DNA of 58,854 nucleotides, taken from NCBI GenBank assembly GCA_964411885.1, contig CAYPMK010000004.1, positions 1 through 58,854 of the forward strand. The letters are read 5' to 3'. Both the position numbers and the translations under genes were made by a program. The notes under the pieces were generated by a model that was not told the origin of the DNA, did no database searches, and worked only from the letters and a program-made list of their open reading frames with translations. The DNA comes from JAKLHL01 sp964411885. GTDB taxonomy: Bacteria; Bdellovibrionota; JAFGOL01. Every line of letters begins with the position of its first letter. Position 1 is the first letter of the stretch. Positions 51,817 through 58,854 of the stretch are shown here, piece by piece.

Positions 51817-52824
51817 TTGAAGAAGTTATTTATGCTTTTGACAATGGCAACATTGGTTGCTTCATGTGGTATGAAAAAGAATTCAGACAAAGAAGTTTTG
51901 GCAGTTATCGACGGGGAGAAGATAACTTTAGGTGACCTAAAGGCAAAGAACGAGAATCTTGGAGAACAACTTTTTAGATTAGAAGAGAACATCTATAAGG
52001 TAAAAGAATATTACTTGAACGAAGTAATAGAATCAAAGTTAATAGAAGTAGAAGCAAAGAAAAGGAACATAAAACCAGAGGAACTGTTGGGTCAAGAAAT
52101 AACATCTAAGATAAGACCCGTTACAGATCAAGAGGCTGTGGCTTTTGCTAAAGGCAAGATTCCAGACAATAAAGTTGCTGAATATAAGGACAGAATAAAG
52201 ATGTACCTTGCAAAACAGCAAGAGGGAGAATTAAGGAAGAATTTTGCAGACAGTCTTAAGAGCAAATACAAAGTTGATATAAAAATAAAGAGACCAAAAA
52301 AAGCAAAAACAAATATAAAGTTAAGCGGTGATGAACCTTTTAAAGGTAAAGATGGCGCTAAGGTAACTATAGTTGAATTCTCAGAGTTCCAATGTCCGTT
52401 TTGCAAAAGAGCTTCTACTCATGGAGCAAGCATAATACAGGATTATGGTGATAAGGTAAAATATGTGTTCAAACATTTTCCTCTAAGCTTTCATGAAAAA
52501 GCACACAAGGCATCAGAAGCTGCTATATGTATGCATGAGCAGGGCAAGTTCTTTGAATATCATGATAAACTTTTTCAGAATAACGAAGCTTTGGAAGAAG
52601 TTGATCTTAAAAAGTATGTTGTTGAAGTCGGTGGAGATCAAGCTAAGTTTGATGAATGTTTAAAGAGTGGAAGGAACAAAGCAAAAGTTGATAGAGATAT
52701 GGCTGATGCACAAAAATATGGTGTTAGTGGAGCTCCTACATTCTTTGTTAATGGCGAAGCTGTAGTTGGTGCGGTTCCTTATGAAGAACTAAAGAAAGTT
52801 ATTGATGAGGCGTTGAAAGAGTAA
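51817..52824 (+). CDS. Lipoprotein with SurA-N-like chaperone domain fused to DsbA-like thioredoxin domain
   Basis: 335 aa. TTG start, chosen because AGGGAGGT lies 8 bases upstream and it gives a proper lipoprotein signal (LVASC, lipidated C17). Residues ~28-165 resemble the SurA N-terminal chaperone region (AVIDGEKITLGDLKAKN ...). Residues ~175-335 are a DsbA/thioredoxin fold with active site CPFC (C193-C196) and cis-Pro loop GAPTFF. Likely a periplasmic thiol oxidase or isomerase that also binds unfolded clients, fitting the Cys-rich lipoproteins of this genome. Similar fusions occur in other deltaproteobacteria-like organisms. Confidence 0.88.
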   Translation: MKKLFMLLTMATLVASCGMKKNSDKEVLAVIDGEKITLGDLKAKNENLGEQLFRLEENIYKVKEYYLNEVIESKLIEVEAKKRNIKPEELLGQEITSKIRPVTDQEAVAFAKGKIPDNKVAEYKDRIKMYLAKQQEGELRKNFADSLKSKYKVDIKIKRPKKAKTNIKLSGDEPFKGKDGAKVTIVEFSEFQCPFCKRASTHGASIIQDYGDKVKYVFKHFPLSFHEKAHKASEAAICMHEQGKFFEYHDKLFQNNEALEEVDLKKYVVEVGGDQAKFDECLKSGRNKAKVDRDMADAQKYGVSGAPTFFVNGEAVVGAVPYEELKKVIDEALKE

Positions 52825-53458
52825 AAACTACCAGTCTTCTTTTATCCACTGTACTTATTTTATAGTGGATATCTTTTGCGAGTATAAATTCAGGGGAGGC
52901 CATTTTGGCCTCCCTTATTTCTTCTGAACAATTAGGGCCTTTCATAAAAATTATCTTTGCATTGTTATTGACGATATTCCTGATCCTCTTTAGTGTTTCC
53001 GGTATAGTCTCCAACGCTCTAGTTATTACACCCTCTAATTTATCTAGCTTGGTGTTGTAGATTATCTTGTGTGGATACGTTGTTATTCCTTTTAATCCTA
53101 GTTCTGATATTACTTTATTAAGAAAATCCACTCTTCTTGGTCTATGTTCAGCAAGTGTGATATTTATTTCTGGACACATTATTTTTAGTGGTATTCCGGG
53201 AAAACCTGCCCCTGTGCCTATATCTATAATGTTAGAAGGAAGTTCCATTAGTTTTGTAACTTTAATACAATCTACATAATGCTTGGTAACAATTGTCTCG
53301 AACTTTATTAGTCTAGTAAGGTCGTGATCCCTATTATTCTCTCTTAGTAGTTTGTGGTATCTCCATAATTGTTCTAGTTGGCGTTGTGTTAACAAGATAT
53401 CTTGTTCTTTAAGTAATGAATCCAGATAATGTATGCTTGGATTTGGACTTTTATTCAT
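52799..53458 (-). CDS. rsmG: 16S rRNA (guanine-N7) methyltransferase RsmG
   Basis: SAM enzyme methylating G527. IIDIGTGAGFPGIPLKI, HYVDCIK, ITLAEHRPRRVDFLNKV and VITRALE are signatures. The start MNKSPN (53458) is chosen over an earlier in-frame ATG at 53485; neither has a ribosome site. It overlaps the DsbA-like gene by 26 bases at the 3' ends. It lies away from the usual mnmG-rsmG-parAB cluster. Confidence 0.92.
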   Translation of the reverse strand: MNKSPNPSIHYLDSLLKEQDILLTQRQLEQLWRYHKLLRENNRDHDLTRLIKFETIVTKHYVDCIKVTKLMELPSNIIDIGTGAGFPGIPLKIMCPEINITLAEHRPRRVDFLNKVISELGLKGITTYPHKIIYNTKLDKLEGVITRALETIPETLKRIRNIVNNNAKIIFMKGPNCSEEIREAKMASPEFILAKDIHYKISTVDKRRLVVFTLSTPHQ

Positions 53459-53477
53459 GGTAAGAGCATAGATTAGC

Positions 53478-54209
53478 ATGAGCATATTGTCAAAGATGAG
53501 AATAGAGTATGAGGATGAACACCTGTTGGTAGTCTATAAACCAGCAGGCATACTTTCTCAGAACGATAGCACAGGGGACGCCTCTGTAGTGGATTTTGTG
53601 AAAAGGCACTTGGGGGTACAGCAGGCTTTTCTTATCCACAGGATAGACAGACCTGTTGGTGGTCTCTTAGCTATTGCAAAAAATAAACGTTCTGCAGAAT
53701 TATTCTCTAGGTTATTAAGAAAGGGTAGAATAAGAAAAAAATATACGGCCATAGTCTTTGGTACACCACCAAAGGAAAAAGATGAGTTAAAAAGCTTTGT
53801 CCTAGAAAAAGAAGGCCATTCCACACAGGTCTTTGATACTATTCCTGTGGGTCAAGACAACAAGAAATATAAAGAAGCCATATTGAAGTATGAGTTGATA
53901 AAGAGCGCAAGGTTTAATGATATTAAGGAATTCAGCGAGGTATTTTCTTTACTGTCTATAGAACTTATTACTGGTAGGAAACATCAAATAAGGGCACAAT
54001 TGTCTCATATTGGAAATCCGATAGTTGGTGATTCAAGATATTTTAATGTTAGTGAAACAATTAAAAGTAAAATGTTAAAAAACAGTTTTCTTCCGAAGGG
54101 AGAGATAGCACTTGCTGCCAACTATATTAGCTTTCCACATCCATTAAAGAATGGAACTATCGTTGAGGTAAAGACTAATTTGCCTGAATACTGGGTTAAA
54201 TTCGTCTAG
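53478..54209 (+). CDS. RluA-family pseudouridine synthase without S4 domain
   Basis: 243 aa. Catalytic HRIDRPVGG (Asp57) replaces the common HRLDRDTSG, and IELITGRKHQIRAQL and NPIVGDSRY follow. An in-frame ATG at 53496 could also be the start (MRIEYEDEHLLVVYKPAG); no clear ribosome site for either. Head-to-head with rsmG with ~20 bases between starts. Target uridine unknown; a paralogue of the RluD-type gene at 33844. Confidence 0.88.
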   Translation: MSILSKMRIEYEDEHLLVVYKPAGILSQNDSTGDASVVDFVKRHLGVQQAFLIHRIDRPVGGLLAIAKNKRSAELFSRLLRKGRIRKKYTAIVFGTPPKEKDELKSFVLEKEGHSTQVFDTIPVGQDNKKYKEAILKYELIKSARFNDIKEFSEVFSLLSIELITGRKHQIRAQLSHIGNPIVGDSRYFNVSETIKSKMLKNSFLPKGEIALAANYISFPHPLKNGTIVEVKTNLPEYWVKFV

Positions 54210-54819
54210 CTATTAAATATATCTCAAAAGATTCTGCTCTTGAACTATCTGGCTTAAAGAGTTTTACGTCTATAAAATCATTTTTTAATTCTGCAGTAAA
54301 AGCCTTAAGGTCTGGTCCTTGAAATACTTTAATAACCAAGAGACCATTTTTTTTAAGGCTTTTTAATGCGAACTTTGAAGCTTCTCTACACAACTCAATA
54401 GATCTTTCTTGATCAACCATTTTTATTCCACAGGTCTTTGGTGCCATATCGCTAAGTATGACGTCAAATCCATCAACGCTTCCCACAGCGTCCATTAATT
54501 TTTGAGGATCTGTGTTGAATATATCTTCTTGTATAAAGACTAATCTGTTATCAGAGAAATTTATTTTGTTAAGGTCTATTCCTAATACGCGATCTTGGGG
54601 TCTTAATCTTTCTAATACATATTGTAGCCATGAACCCGGTGCACAACCAAGATCCATAACGAATATAGGCTTTTCTCCTTTTTGTGAGAAAAGCCTATAT
54701 TTTTTATCTATTTCTTGTAACTTGAATACAGATCGTGCTAGATATCCTTGTTGTTTTGCCTCGCTGTAATAAAAATCACCGGGCCTTTTAGTTGGCTTTT
54801 GGTGCTTCTTGGTTCTCAT
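54196..54819 (-). CDS. rlmE: 23S rRNA 2'-O-methyltransferase RlmE (FtsJ)
   Basis: 207 aa. Lys of the ARSVFKL segment, SAM motif MDLGCAPGSW, catalytic Asp in ILSDMAPKTCG, Lys in VIKVFQG and Glu in SRAESFEIY form the K-D-K-E tetrad. Overlaps rplC upstream by 32 bases, and the RluA-family gene by 14 at the stops. Confidence 0.95.
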   Translation of the reverse strand: MRTKKHQKPTKRPGDFYYSEAKQQGYLARSVFKLQEIDKKYRLFSQKGEKPIFVMDLGCAPGSWLQYVLERLRPQDRVLGIDLNKINFSDNRLVFIQEDIFNTDPQKLMDAVGSVDGFDVILSDMAPKTCGIKMVDQERSIELCREASKFALKSLKKNGLLVIKVFQGPDLKAFTAELKNDFIDVKLFKPDSSRAESFEIYLIARRI

Positions 54820-55498
54820 TCTTTACGTAATATGGTTCAGATGGTTTTTTTACAGAATCCCTTATTACTACAAGGCTGTTCTTTGCTCCGGGTATTGACC
54901 CAAGTATATAAAGAAGTTTGTTTTCTGTGTCTATTTTTACTATTCTAAGGTTTTGGGTGGTGACGTTATCGTCGCCCATGTGTCCGGGCATTTTTCTTCC
55001 CTTAACTACTCTACCCGGTGTTTGGCGCATACCTATAGAACCAGGTCCTCTAAAACTTTCATGAGTACCGTGAGTTGCAGGACGTCCACTGAATTTGTAT
55101 CTCTTCATAACACCAGCGAACCCTTTTCCTTTTGAAACACCAGCTACATCTACGAAATCATTTTCTTCGAATTGCTCAACAGTTAGTTCGTCGCCTATGT
55201 TGAGAGAGGAATAAACTTCTTCGCAGAATTTTACTTCTTTAAGAAACCTTTTTGGTGCTACGCCTGCTTTTTTGAAGTGTCCTTCTGAAGGTTTATTAAC
55301 GTTCTGTTTTCTTTCTTCTTGGTAACCAAGCTGTATGCTTGAGTAACCATCAGCCTCTACTGATTTTTTTTGTACTACGGTACATGGACCAACTTCAACG
55401 ATAGTTACAGGAAGTCTTTTCCCATCTTTCTCTGTGAAGATTTGGCTTGTGCCTACTTTTTTTCCTAAAATACCTTTGTTAACGGGTACTATTGACAT
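54788..55498 (-). CDS. rplC: 50S ribosomal protein L3, outside the S10 operon
   Basis: 236 aa. LGKKVGTSQIF, DVAGVSKGKGFAGVMKRY, FSGRPATHGTHESFRGPGSIG and KMPGHMGDDNVT are family signatures. GGAGG lies 6 bases before ATG. In nearly all bacteria rplC follows rpsJ and precedes rplD; here neither is present, its partner is rlmE, and it has its own promoter and structured leader. Cys near residues 39 and 92 are not conserved features I can assign. Confidence 0.96.
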   Translation of the reverse strand: MSIVPVNKGILGKKVGTSQIFTEKDGKRLPVTIVEVGPCTVVQKKSVEADGYSSIQLGYQEERKQNVNKPSEGHFKKAGVAPKRFLKEVKFCEEVYSSLNIGDELTVEQFEENDFVDVAGVSKGKGFAGVMKRYKFSGRPATHGTHESFRGPGSIGMRQTPGRVVKGRKMPGHMGDDNVTTQNLRIVKIDTENKLLYILGSIPGAKNSLVVIRDSVKKPSEPYYVKNENQEAPKAN

Positions 55499-55512
55499 GT
55501 TTCCTCCTTCAT

Positions 55513-55552
55513 GGAAAACGCCTTAGGGCCCGCACCCTAAAGGGAATTTTCC
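55513..55552 (-). promoter_or_regulatory. Structured mRNA leader of rplC (candidate autoregulatory element)
   Basis: Outer stem GGAAAA/TTTTCC (55552-55547 with 55518-55513 on the minus strand) encloses an inner stem TTAGGG/CCCTAA (55540-55535 with 55528-55523) with a GC-rich loop. It ends a few bases before the GGAGG ribosome site. Form and position fit a ribosomal-protein leader. Confidence 0.45.
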
Positions 55553-55576
55553 TTAACGGTTTTTATAAAGCCTCGG

Positions 55577-55606
55577 TATATAAACAATATTTGTGCTTAA
55601 AGTCAA
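55577..55606 (-). promoter_or_regulatory. Candidate rplC promoter
   Basis: Minus-strand TTGACT (55606-55601), 18 bases, TATATA (55582-55577), leaving a leader of about 70 bases. Confidence 0.5.
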
Positions 55607-55629
55607 AGGGTTTTTGTTTAGTAAGCCCC

Positions 55630-56046
55630 TTAGAGTACCCTTATAAAACAAGGGTAGCCTATATCTTTGTAATTCTTACGATTTATTGTTATAGCATTTA
55701 TTATGGCAAGTATAAAACCAACCACCGCTGTTATTATAAGGATTACCCATATTATTATTGATAGAACTACTCCAATTATGGTTACAGCAAGTATTATGCT
55801 GGCAGAGATAGCAATGATTATATTTAAGGCAAAATTCAGGATCTCTTTTCCTTGTTGATCTATCATAGGGGAGTCGTCCCTTTTTACTAACCAAATTATT
55901 AGCGGAACAAGTATTGCTCCCATTGGTGTAAGGAACCAACCAAAAGCAAAGAAAAGATGCATTAATTTTACTAGAGTAACTTCATTATCTTTTTTTATAG
56001 CTTTTACGGTAGATTTTTTCTTAACAGTTTTTTTGGTTGCAGGCAT
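55630..56046 (-). CDS. DUF4870-type small membrane protein with Lys-rich N-terminus
   Basis: 138 aa. A ~20-residue Lys/Thr-rich tail (KKTVKKKSTVKAIKKD) precedes the DUF4870 core: HLFFAFGWFLTPMGAILVPLIIWLVKRDD, QQGKEILNFALN, and two further hydrophobic stretches ending in NYKDIGYP. About three membrane segments, inner membrane. AGGAGG lies 7 bases before ATG. Function of the family unknown. Leads to rplC on the same strand after ~130 bases with its own promoter. Confidence 0.8.
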   Translation of the reverse strand: MPATKKTVKKKSTVKAIKKDNEVTLVKLMHLFFAFGWFLTPMGAILVPLIIWLVKRDDSPMIDQQGKEILNFALNIIIAISASIILAVTIIGVVLSIIIWVILIITAVVGFILAIINAITINRKNYKDIGYPCFIRVL

Positions 56047-56058
56047 TGTTTTAACCTC

Positions 56059-56769
56059 CTAGTTAAAAACATTATATCTTATTATACACCAAGCCGCATC
56101 TATTGCGTCTTTTATACCTATTTTTTTCCCTTCTGCATAAGTTCTGCTTTTATATGAAACAGGTTTCTCTATTATCGTAGAACCTTTTTTTGCTATTTTG
56201 GCTGTGACTTCTGGCTCAAATCCAAAACGGTTCGATCTTAAGTTGAGCTCCTTAATTACCTCAGCCCTAAAGACTTTGTAGCAAGTTTCCATGTCTGTTA
56301 ATTTTAGACCAGAAAAAATATTGGATAGAAAAGTTAAGGCTTTATTGCCAAAAACATGAAGAGAGAAATTCTTTAGTGTTAGAGGCTGAGGAAATCTTGT
56401 CCCATATACTACATCGGCTTTGTTATCTATTATAGGTATTATGAGGTCGTAAAATTCAGATGGGTCATATTCAAGGTCTGCGTCTTGTATTATCACGATG
56501 TCTCCGCTACAATTTTTTATGCCTGTTCTTATTGCAGCACCTTTTCCCATGTTCTTTTCATGTTGTAAAAGTTTAAAAGAGACATTGGGGGGAGCTGCTT
56601 TTTTTTGTATTCCTGTTAATATAGCAAGGGTACCGTCGCTAGAACAGTCATCTATTAAAACAAGTTCTTTTTCTTGTAGGGGTGTTTTTGCATTGATTAC
56701 TTTATCTATTAATAATTCAACAGTTCGTTCTTCGTTGTAGCAGGGGATGATTACAGAAAGTTTTTGCAT
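56059..56769 (-). CDS. Family 2 glycosyltransferase, dolichyl/polyprenyl-phosphate mannose synthase-like
   Basis: 236 aa, GT-A fold. LSVIIPCYNEERTV, VLIDDCSSDGT, NMGKGAAIRTGI, metal-binding QDADLEYDP and TDMETCYKVF match small DPM1-like enzymes that load a sugar onto a lipid phosphate. No C-terminal membrane anchor, so it works peripherally at the inner membrane. Overlaps the YdcF-like gene by one base. Confidence 0.9.
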   Translation of the reverse strand: MQKLSVIIPCYNEERTVELLIDKVINAKTPLQEKELVLIDDCSSDGTLAILTGIQKKAAPPNVSFKLLQHEKNMGKGAAIRTGIKNCSGDIVIIQDADLEYDPSEFYDLIIPIIDNKADVVYGTRFPQPLTLKNFSLHVFGNKALTFLSNIFSGLKLTDMETCYKVFRAEVIKELNLRSNRFGFEPEVTAKIAKKGSTIIEKPVSYKSRTYAEGKKIGIKDAIDAAWCIIRYNVFN

Positions 56770-57527
56770 TAGATGTACCTTGCTAGACGATACTTTATTA
56801 GTGCCAACACTTCATATGTTAGCTCTGAATTTTTTTCCATGTTCTTTGTAGAAGGAATAAGATCGTAAAAATGTAATTTCTTGCCTGCTTTTTGATCTGT
56901 TGGTTCTATACAATAGCTTAGTTTTTGTTTGTTTAGAATACCCAAGATCCTAGGGGTATGTATTGCAGAACTTACTACGAGTATATTGTTGAATTTTTTT
57001 GCTCCTACTATTTTTTGTAGTTCAATTATATTTTCAAGAGTATTCCTGCTAGTAGTTTCTAATATCAATTTATCTTTTTTTACGCCCAAACCTAATGCCA
57101 TATTACTAAGTAATTCTGATTCAGGTATTTTTGAATTATTTGTTACGCCGCCTAATATTATAATTGGTACATTATTATTCTTCTTTGAAAGTGTTATTCC
57201 ATGCAATAATCTTTTAATAGAGCTCTTGTTTGGAACATAGGACTTTTCTAGCCCATACATCCTTTCTGTTCCGCCACTAAGTACAGCAATGGCATCTATT
57301 TTGTTGCAAGTGTTCTTAACGCTGTTCTCCATAAAATATATGACTGGTGTAGAGATTATACTAGTGCTTGCAAGGTATATAAGTAAAAGAGAACACAAGA
57401 TGATGAAGCTTTTTGATCGTCGAGTTATTCTTGTGCTAAAAGACAAGCTAATAGATATTAAAGAGAGTAAGATTATGATACCTATGGGGCTTGCAATAAA
57501 AAGTATTAACCCTTTAAGTAGCGACAT
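56769..57527 (-). CDS. YdcF/ElyC-like (DUF218) membrane protein
   Basis: 252 aa. Two N-terminal membrane segments, then a DUF218 domain: AIAVLSGGTERM, PIIILGGV, IPESELLSNMALGLGV and ETTSRNTLEN are the conserved blocks. ElyC, a relative, affects peptidoglycan and undecaprenyl-phosphate metabolism, which fits the adjacent polyprenyl glycosyltransferase. No Shine-Dalgarno: TATAAT lies 6 bases upstream of ATG, so a leaderless transcript is possible. Confidence 0.85.
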   Translation of the reverse strand: MSLLKGLILFIASPIGIIILLSLISISLSFSTRITRRSKSFIILCSLLLIYLASTSIISTPVIYFMENSVKNTCNKIDAIAVLSGGTERMYGLEKSYVPNKSSIKRLLHGITLSKKNNNVPIIILGGVTNNSKIPESELLSNMALGLGVKKDKLILETTSRNTLENIIELQKIVGAKKFNNILVVSSAIHTPRILGILNKQKLSYCIEPTDQKAGKKLHFYDLIPSTKNMEKNSELTYEVLALIKYRLARYI

Positions 57528-57533
57528 GCTTAG

Positions 57534-57539
57534 ATTATA
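57534..57539 (-). promoter_or_regulatory. -10 element next to the YdcF-like start codon
   Basis: TATAAT on the minus strand, separated by 6 bases from ATG 57527. A normal 6-7 base spacing puts transcription start on the start codon. No good -35 is visible. Confidence 0.35.
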
Positions 57540-57566
57540 TTTATTTATACATTAAAGCATAGTGGA

Positions 57567-57600
57567 AATTGTAGAGAGAATATAATTTCTCTCTACAATT
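57567..57600. terminator. 14-bp perfect hairpin between YdcF-like gene and the window-edge gene
   Basis: AATTGTAGAGAGAA, 6-base loop TATAAT, TTCTCTCTACAATT. It follows the stop of the truncated gene on the minus strand by ~20 bases and is probably its terminator, although only a short T stretch follows. Confidence 0.6.
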
Positions 57601-57621
57601 CCTTGATATGTAGGAGCCTTA

Positions 57622-58854
57622 TTAAATAATGCCCGGTATGTAACCTGTATATGATAAGGATGGATCTAATAATCCAGCATTGGTGTTACCTTTCTCAGCT
57701 TCCAAAGTGTCCATAGTGTTCGTGGTGCTTCCAAAACCATCCTGTTCTTTATAGCCTTTTAACCAAGATGTTATAGTGTATTTTGACTCTGTACGGTGGA
57801 GTCTTCCTATTAGAGAAATAGTCTTTTGAGGATGACTAACAATTGATAATTGTTGTGTAACTATTCCGTTTGGGACGTTGTTCCCACAGTTAGGATAATA
57901 AAGGTTTTGTATGTTCAGCATTATAGGATTAGCTGAATTGTAGAATAAAAGCGCTGTTAATGAGTCGTCATGTAGGTCTGGTGGAGCAAAAAAACAAGTA
58001 CACCTTGAGTAAGGTGTAACAGTAGAACAAATAGATTTACCTTCGAATAAGGACATTTGTCCGTGATTACCGATCAAGTTGTTGTTGATAGCATAGTTAG
58101 CATAAACATTTATTTTTATGTTTTGATTGCCTTCTATTTCTAGATCGCTGTATGAAATTACGCTTTCTTGTCCATTGTAGTTGGTGCTTATAGGGAGCTC
58201 TTCTTCTGTTCCGTTCTTCTCTAGTTTTATTATGTATGTAGCCAAAGCTGTTGAGCTACCATATTCAGAGCCTGTACTTGTATACCAGTTGTACATGTCG
58301 TATGGGTATCCATTCTGTTTAGGTAGAAAACTTTTTTGTTGTACCTTGTGTGTTTCAAGAAGGAATGCAGTAGTTTCGTTAGTTATACCTATTTCTCCAT
58401 CTACTACAACAGCAAAGGGTAGGGTGTTCCTGAGGCTGATACTATCTATCAAGAAGTTATCTAAAGCTCCATCCATCTTATAATAAGAGGAATTCATTAT
58501 TTGGGTATCTCGTTCTACTAATACAGGGTTTATTGTGTTGCTGGATATGAAGAACTCCAACGATAGATCATAGTTCTTGTTATCGCTGGTCTTTATTTTA
58601 ATATTTAGAATATGTTTTTCATAGGGAGCAGATATTAGTATTCCAGAACCCATAACAGAGGAATGTATTGGCACGGTATAATTATCCATGTTGTTGTTTA
58701 TTTCTATTTCGTTATTCTGTATTATGAGTTCTCCCAAATTGTCTTTTTTTATATATTGCATTCTTGTCGCTGTTATGGTGCTAGCATCAAGTTCTTTTAC
58801 TATAAAACTTATAGCTGGTGCTTCATTTATATTGTTGCCGCTCATGATATCTGA
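57622..58854 (-). CDS. Partial extracytoplasmic-type protein, 5' end outside the window
   Basis: The frame is open to the window edge (at least 410 residues), with an internal Met at 58845 that is probably not the true start. Composition is rich in Asn, Ser, Thr and Ile with beta-strand character, typical of exported proteins, and Cys cluster in SICSTVTPYSRCTCFF and YYPNCG. No domain recognised. It is probably a lipoprotein or secreted protein like those at 88 and 26246, but its signal is out of view. Confidence 0.6.
   Translation of the reverse strand, partial: SDIMSGNNINEAPAISFIVKELDASTITATRMQYIKKDNLGELIIQNNEIEINNNMDNYTVPIHSSVMGSGILISAPYEKHILNIKIKTSDNKNYDLSLEFFISSNTINPVLVERDTQIMNSSYYKMDGALDNFLIDSISLRNTLPFAVVVDGEIGITNETTAFLLETHKVQQKSFLPKQNGYPYDMYNWYTSTGSEYGSSTALATYIIKLEKNGTEEELPISTNYNGQESVISYSDLEIEGNQNIKINVYANYAINNNLIGNHGQMSLFEGKSICSTVTPYSRCTCFFAPPDLHDDSLTALLFYNSANPIMLNIQNLYYPNCGNNVPNGIVTQQLSIVSHPQKTISLIGRLHRTESKYTITSWLKGYKEQDGFGSTTNTMDTLEAEKGNTNAGLLDPSLSYTGYIPGII

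Overview
The window is a compact, low-G+C stretch (by eye about one third G+C) of a diderm bacterium, most likely a metagenome-derived draft. Gram-negative envelope genes (TamB-like translocation protein, Omp85/POTRA protein, several lipoproteins, outer-membrane barrels) sit beside housekeeping genes. A DUF6178 gene, a MinD/FlhG-like ATPase followed by a J-domain/HTH protein and RluD, and Cys-rich lipoproteins resemble neighbourhoods known from the former Deltaproteobacteria (Desulfobacterota, Myxococcota, Bdellovibrionota and relatives). The radical-type acyl-CoA dehydratase activase hints at an anaerobic lifestyle. The exact phylum cannot be read from the sequence.

Layout. 1-6.3 kb: a Cys-rich lipoprotein (-), then a + strand operon of a tandem 2-hydroxyacyl-CoA dehydratase-type activase, its split C-terminal partner and a ThiF/MoeB-like adenylating enzyme without the usual cysteines. 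6.3-13.9 kb: a - strand operon mutL-miaA-yicC-gmk-rel-mnmA. 14-25.5 kb: HU, DUF6178, DUF89 (-), nadK-recN, rplS, secA-rsmD-M16 peptidase. 25.5-30.4 kb: an accessory-looking block with a membrane-anchored protein, a C39-like cysteine-peptidase lipoprotein, a small helical protein, a PspF-like sigma-54 activator and an NhaC-like transporter. 30.5-46.6 kb: a long + strand run with a degenerate NtrC-type response regulator, a MinD-like ATPase, J/HTH protein, rluD, TPR-metzincin protease, M24 peptidase, TPR protein, tamB, Omp85 and queA. 46.6-52.8 kb: ugd-uxs (UDP-xylose synthesis), two outer-membrane barrels, marC, dgt (mostly missing), a 38-aa membrane peptide and a SurA-N/DsbA lipoprotein. 52.8-58.9 kb: rsmG, rluA, rlmE, a displaced rplC with a structured leader, a DUF4870 protein, a GT2 glycosyltransferase, a YdcF-like protein and a truncated secreted-type protein.

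The theme is RNA modification and translation (mnmA, miaA, queA, rluD, rluA, rsmD, rsmG, rlmE, rplS, rplC, rel) interleaved with envelope biogenesis (secA, tamB, Omp85, DsbA-like, ugd/uxs). Genes are tightly packed with 1-62 base overlaps, several convergent pairs overlap at their stops, and no intergenic stretch exceeds 300 bases. Promoters repeatedly use TTGACT as the -35 element. No tRNA, rRNA, CRISPR array or insertion sequence was seen.

Five runs of exactly 100 N are scaffold gaps. Two (in mutL and in the response regulator) are flanked by identical 55-base contig ends, so the genes are intact once one copy is removed. The gap at 51173 hides the end of marC and most of a dGTPase gene and creates a false fused ORF. 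I found no single undescribed system that is certain; the best candidates for novelty are the activase/ThiF operon, the degenerate regulator heading the envelope operon, the TPR-metzincin, and the rplC leader.
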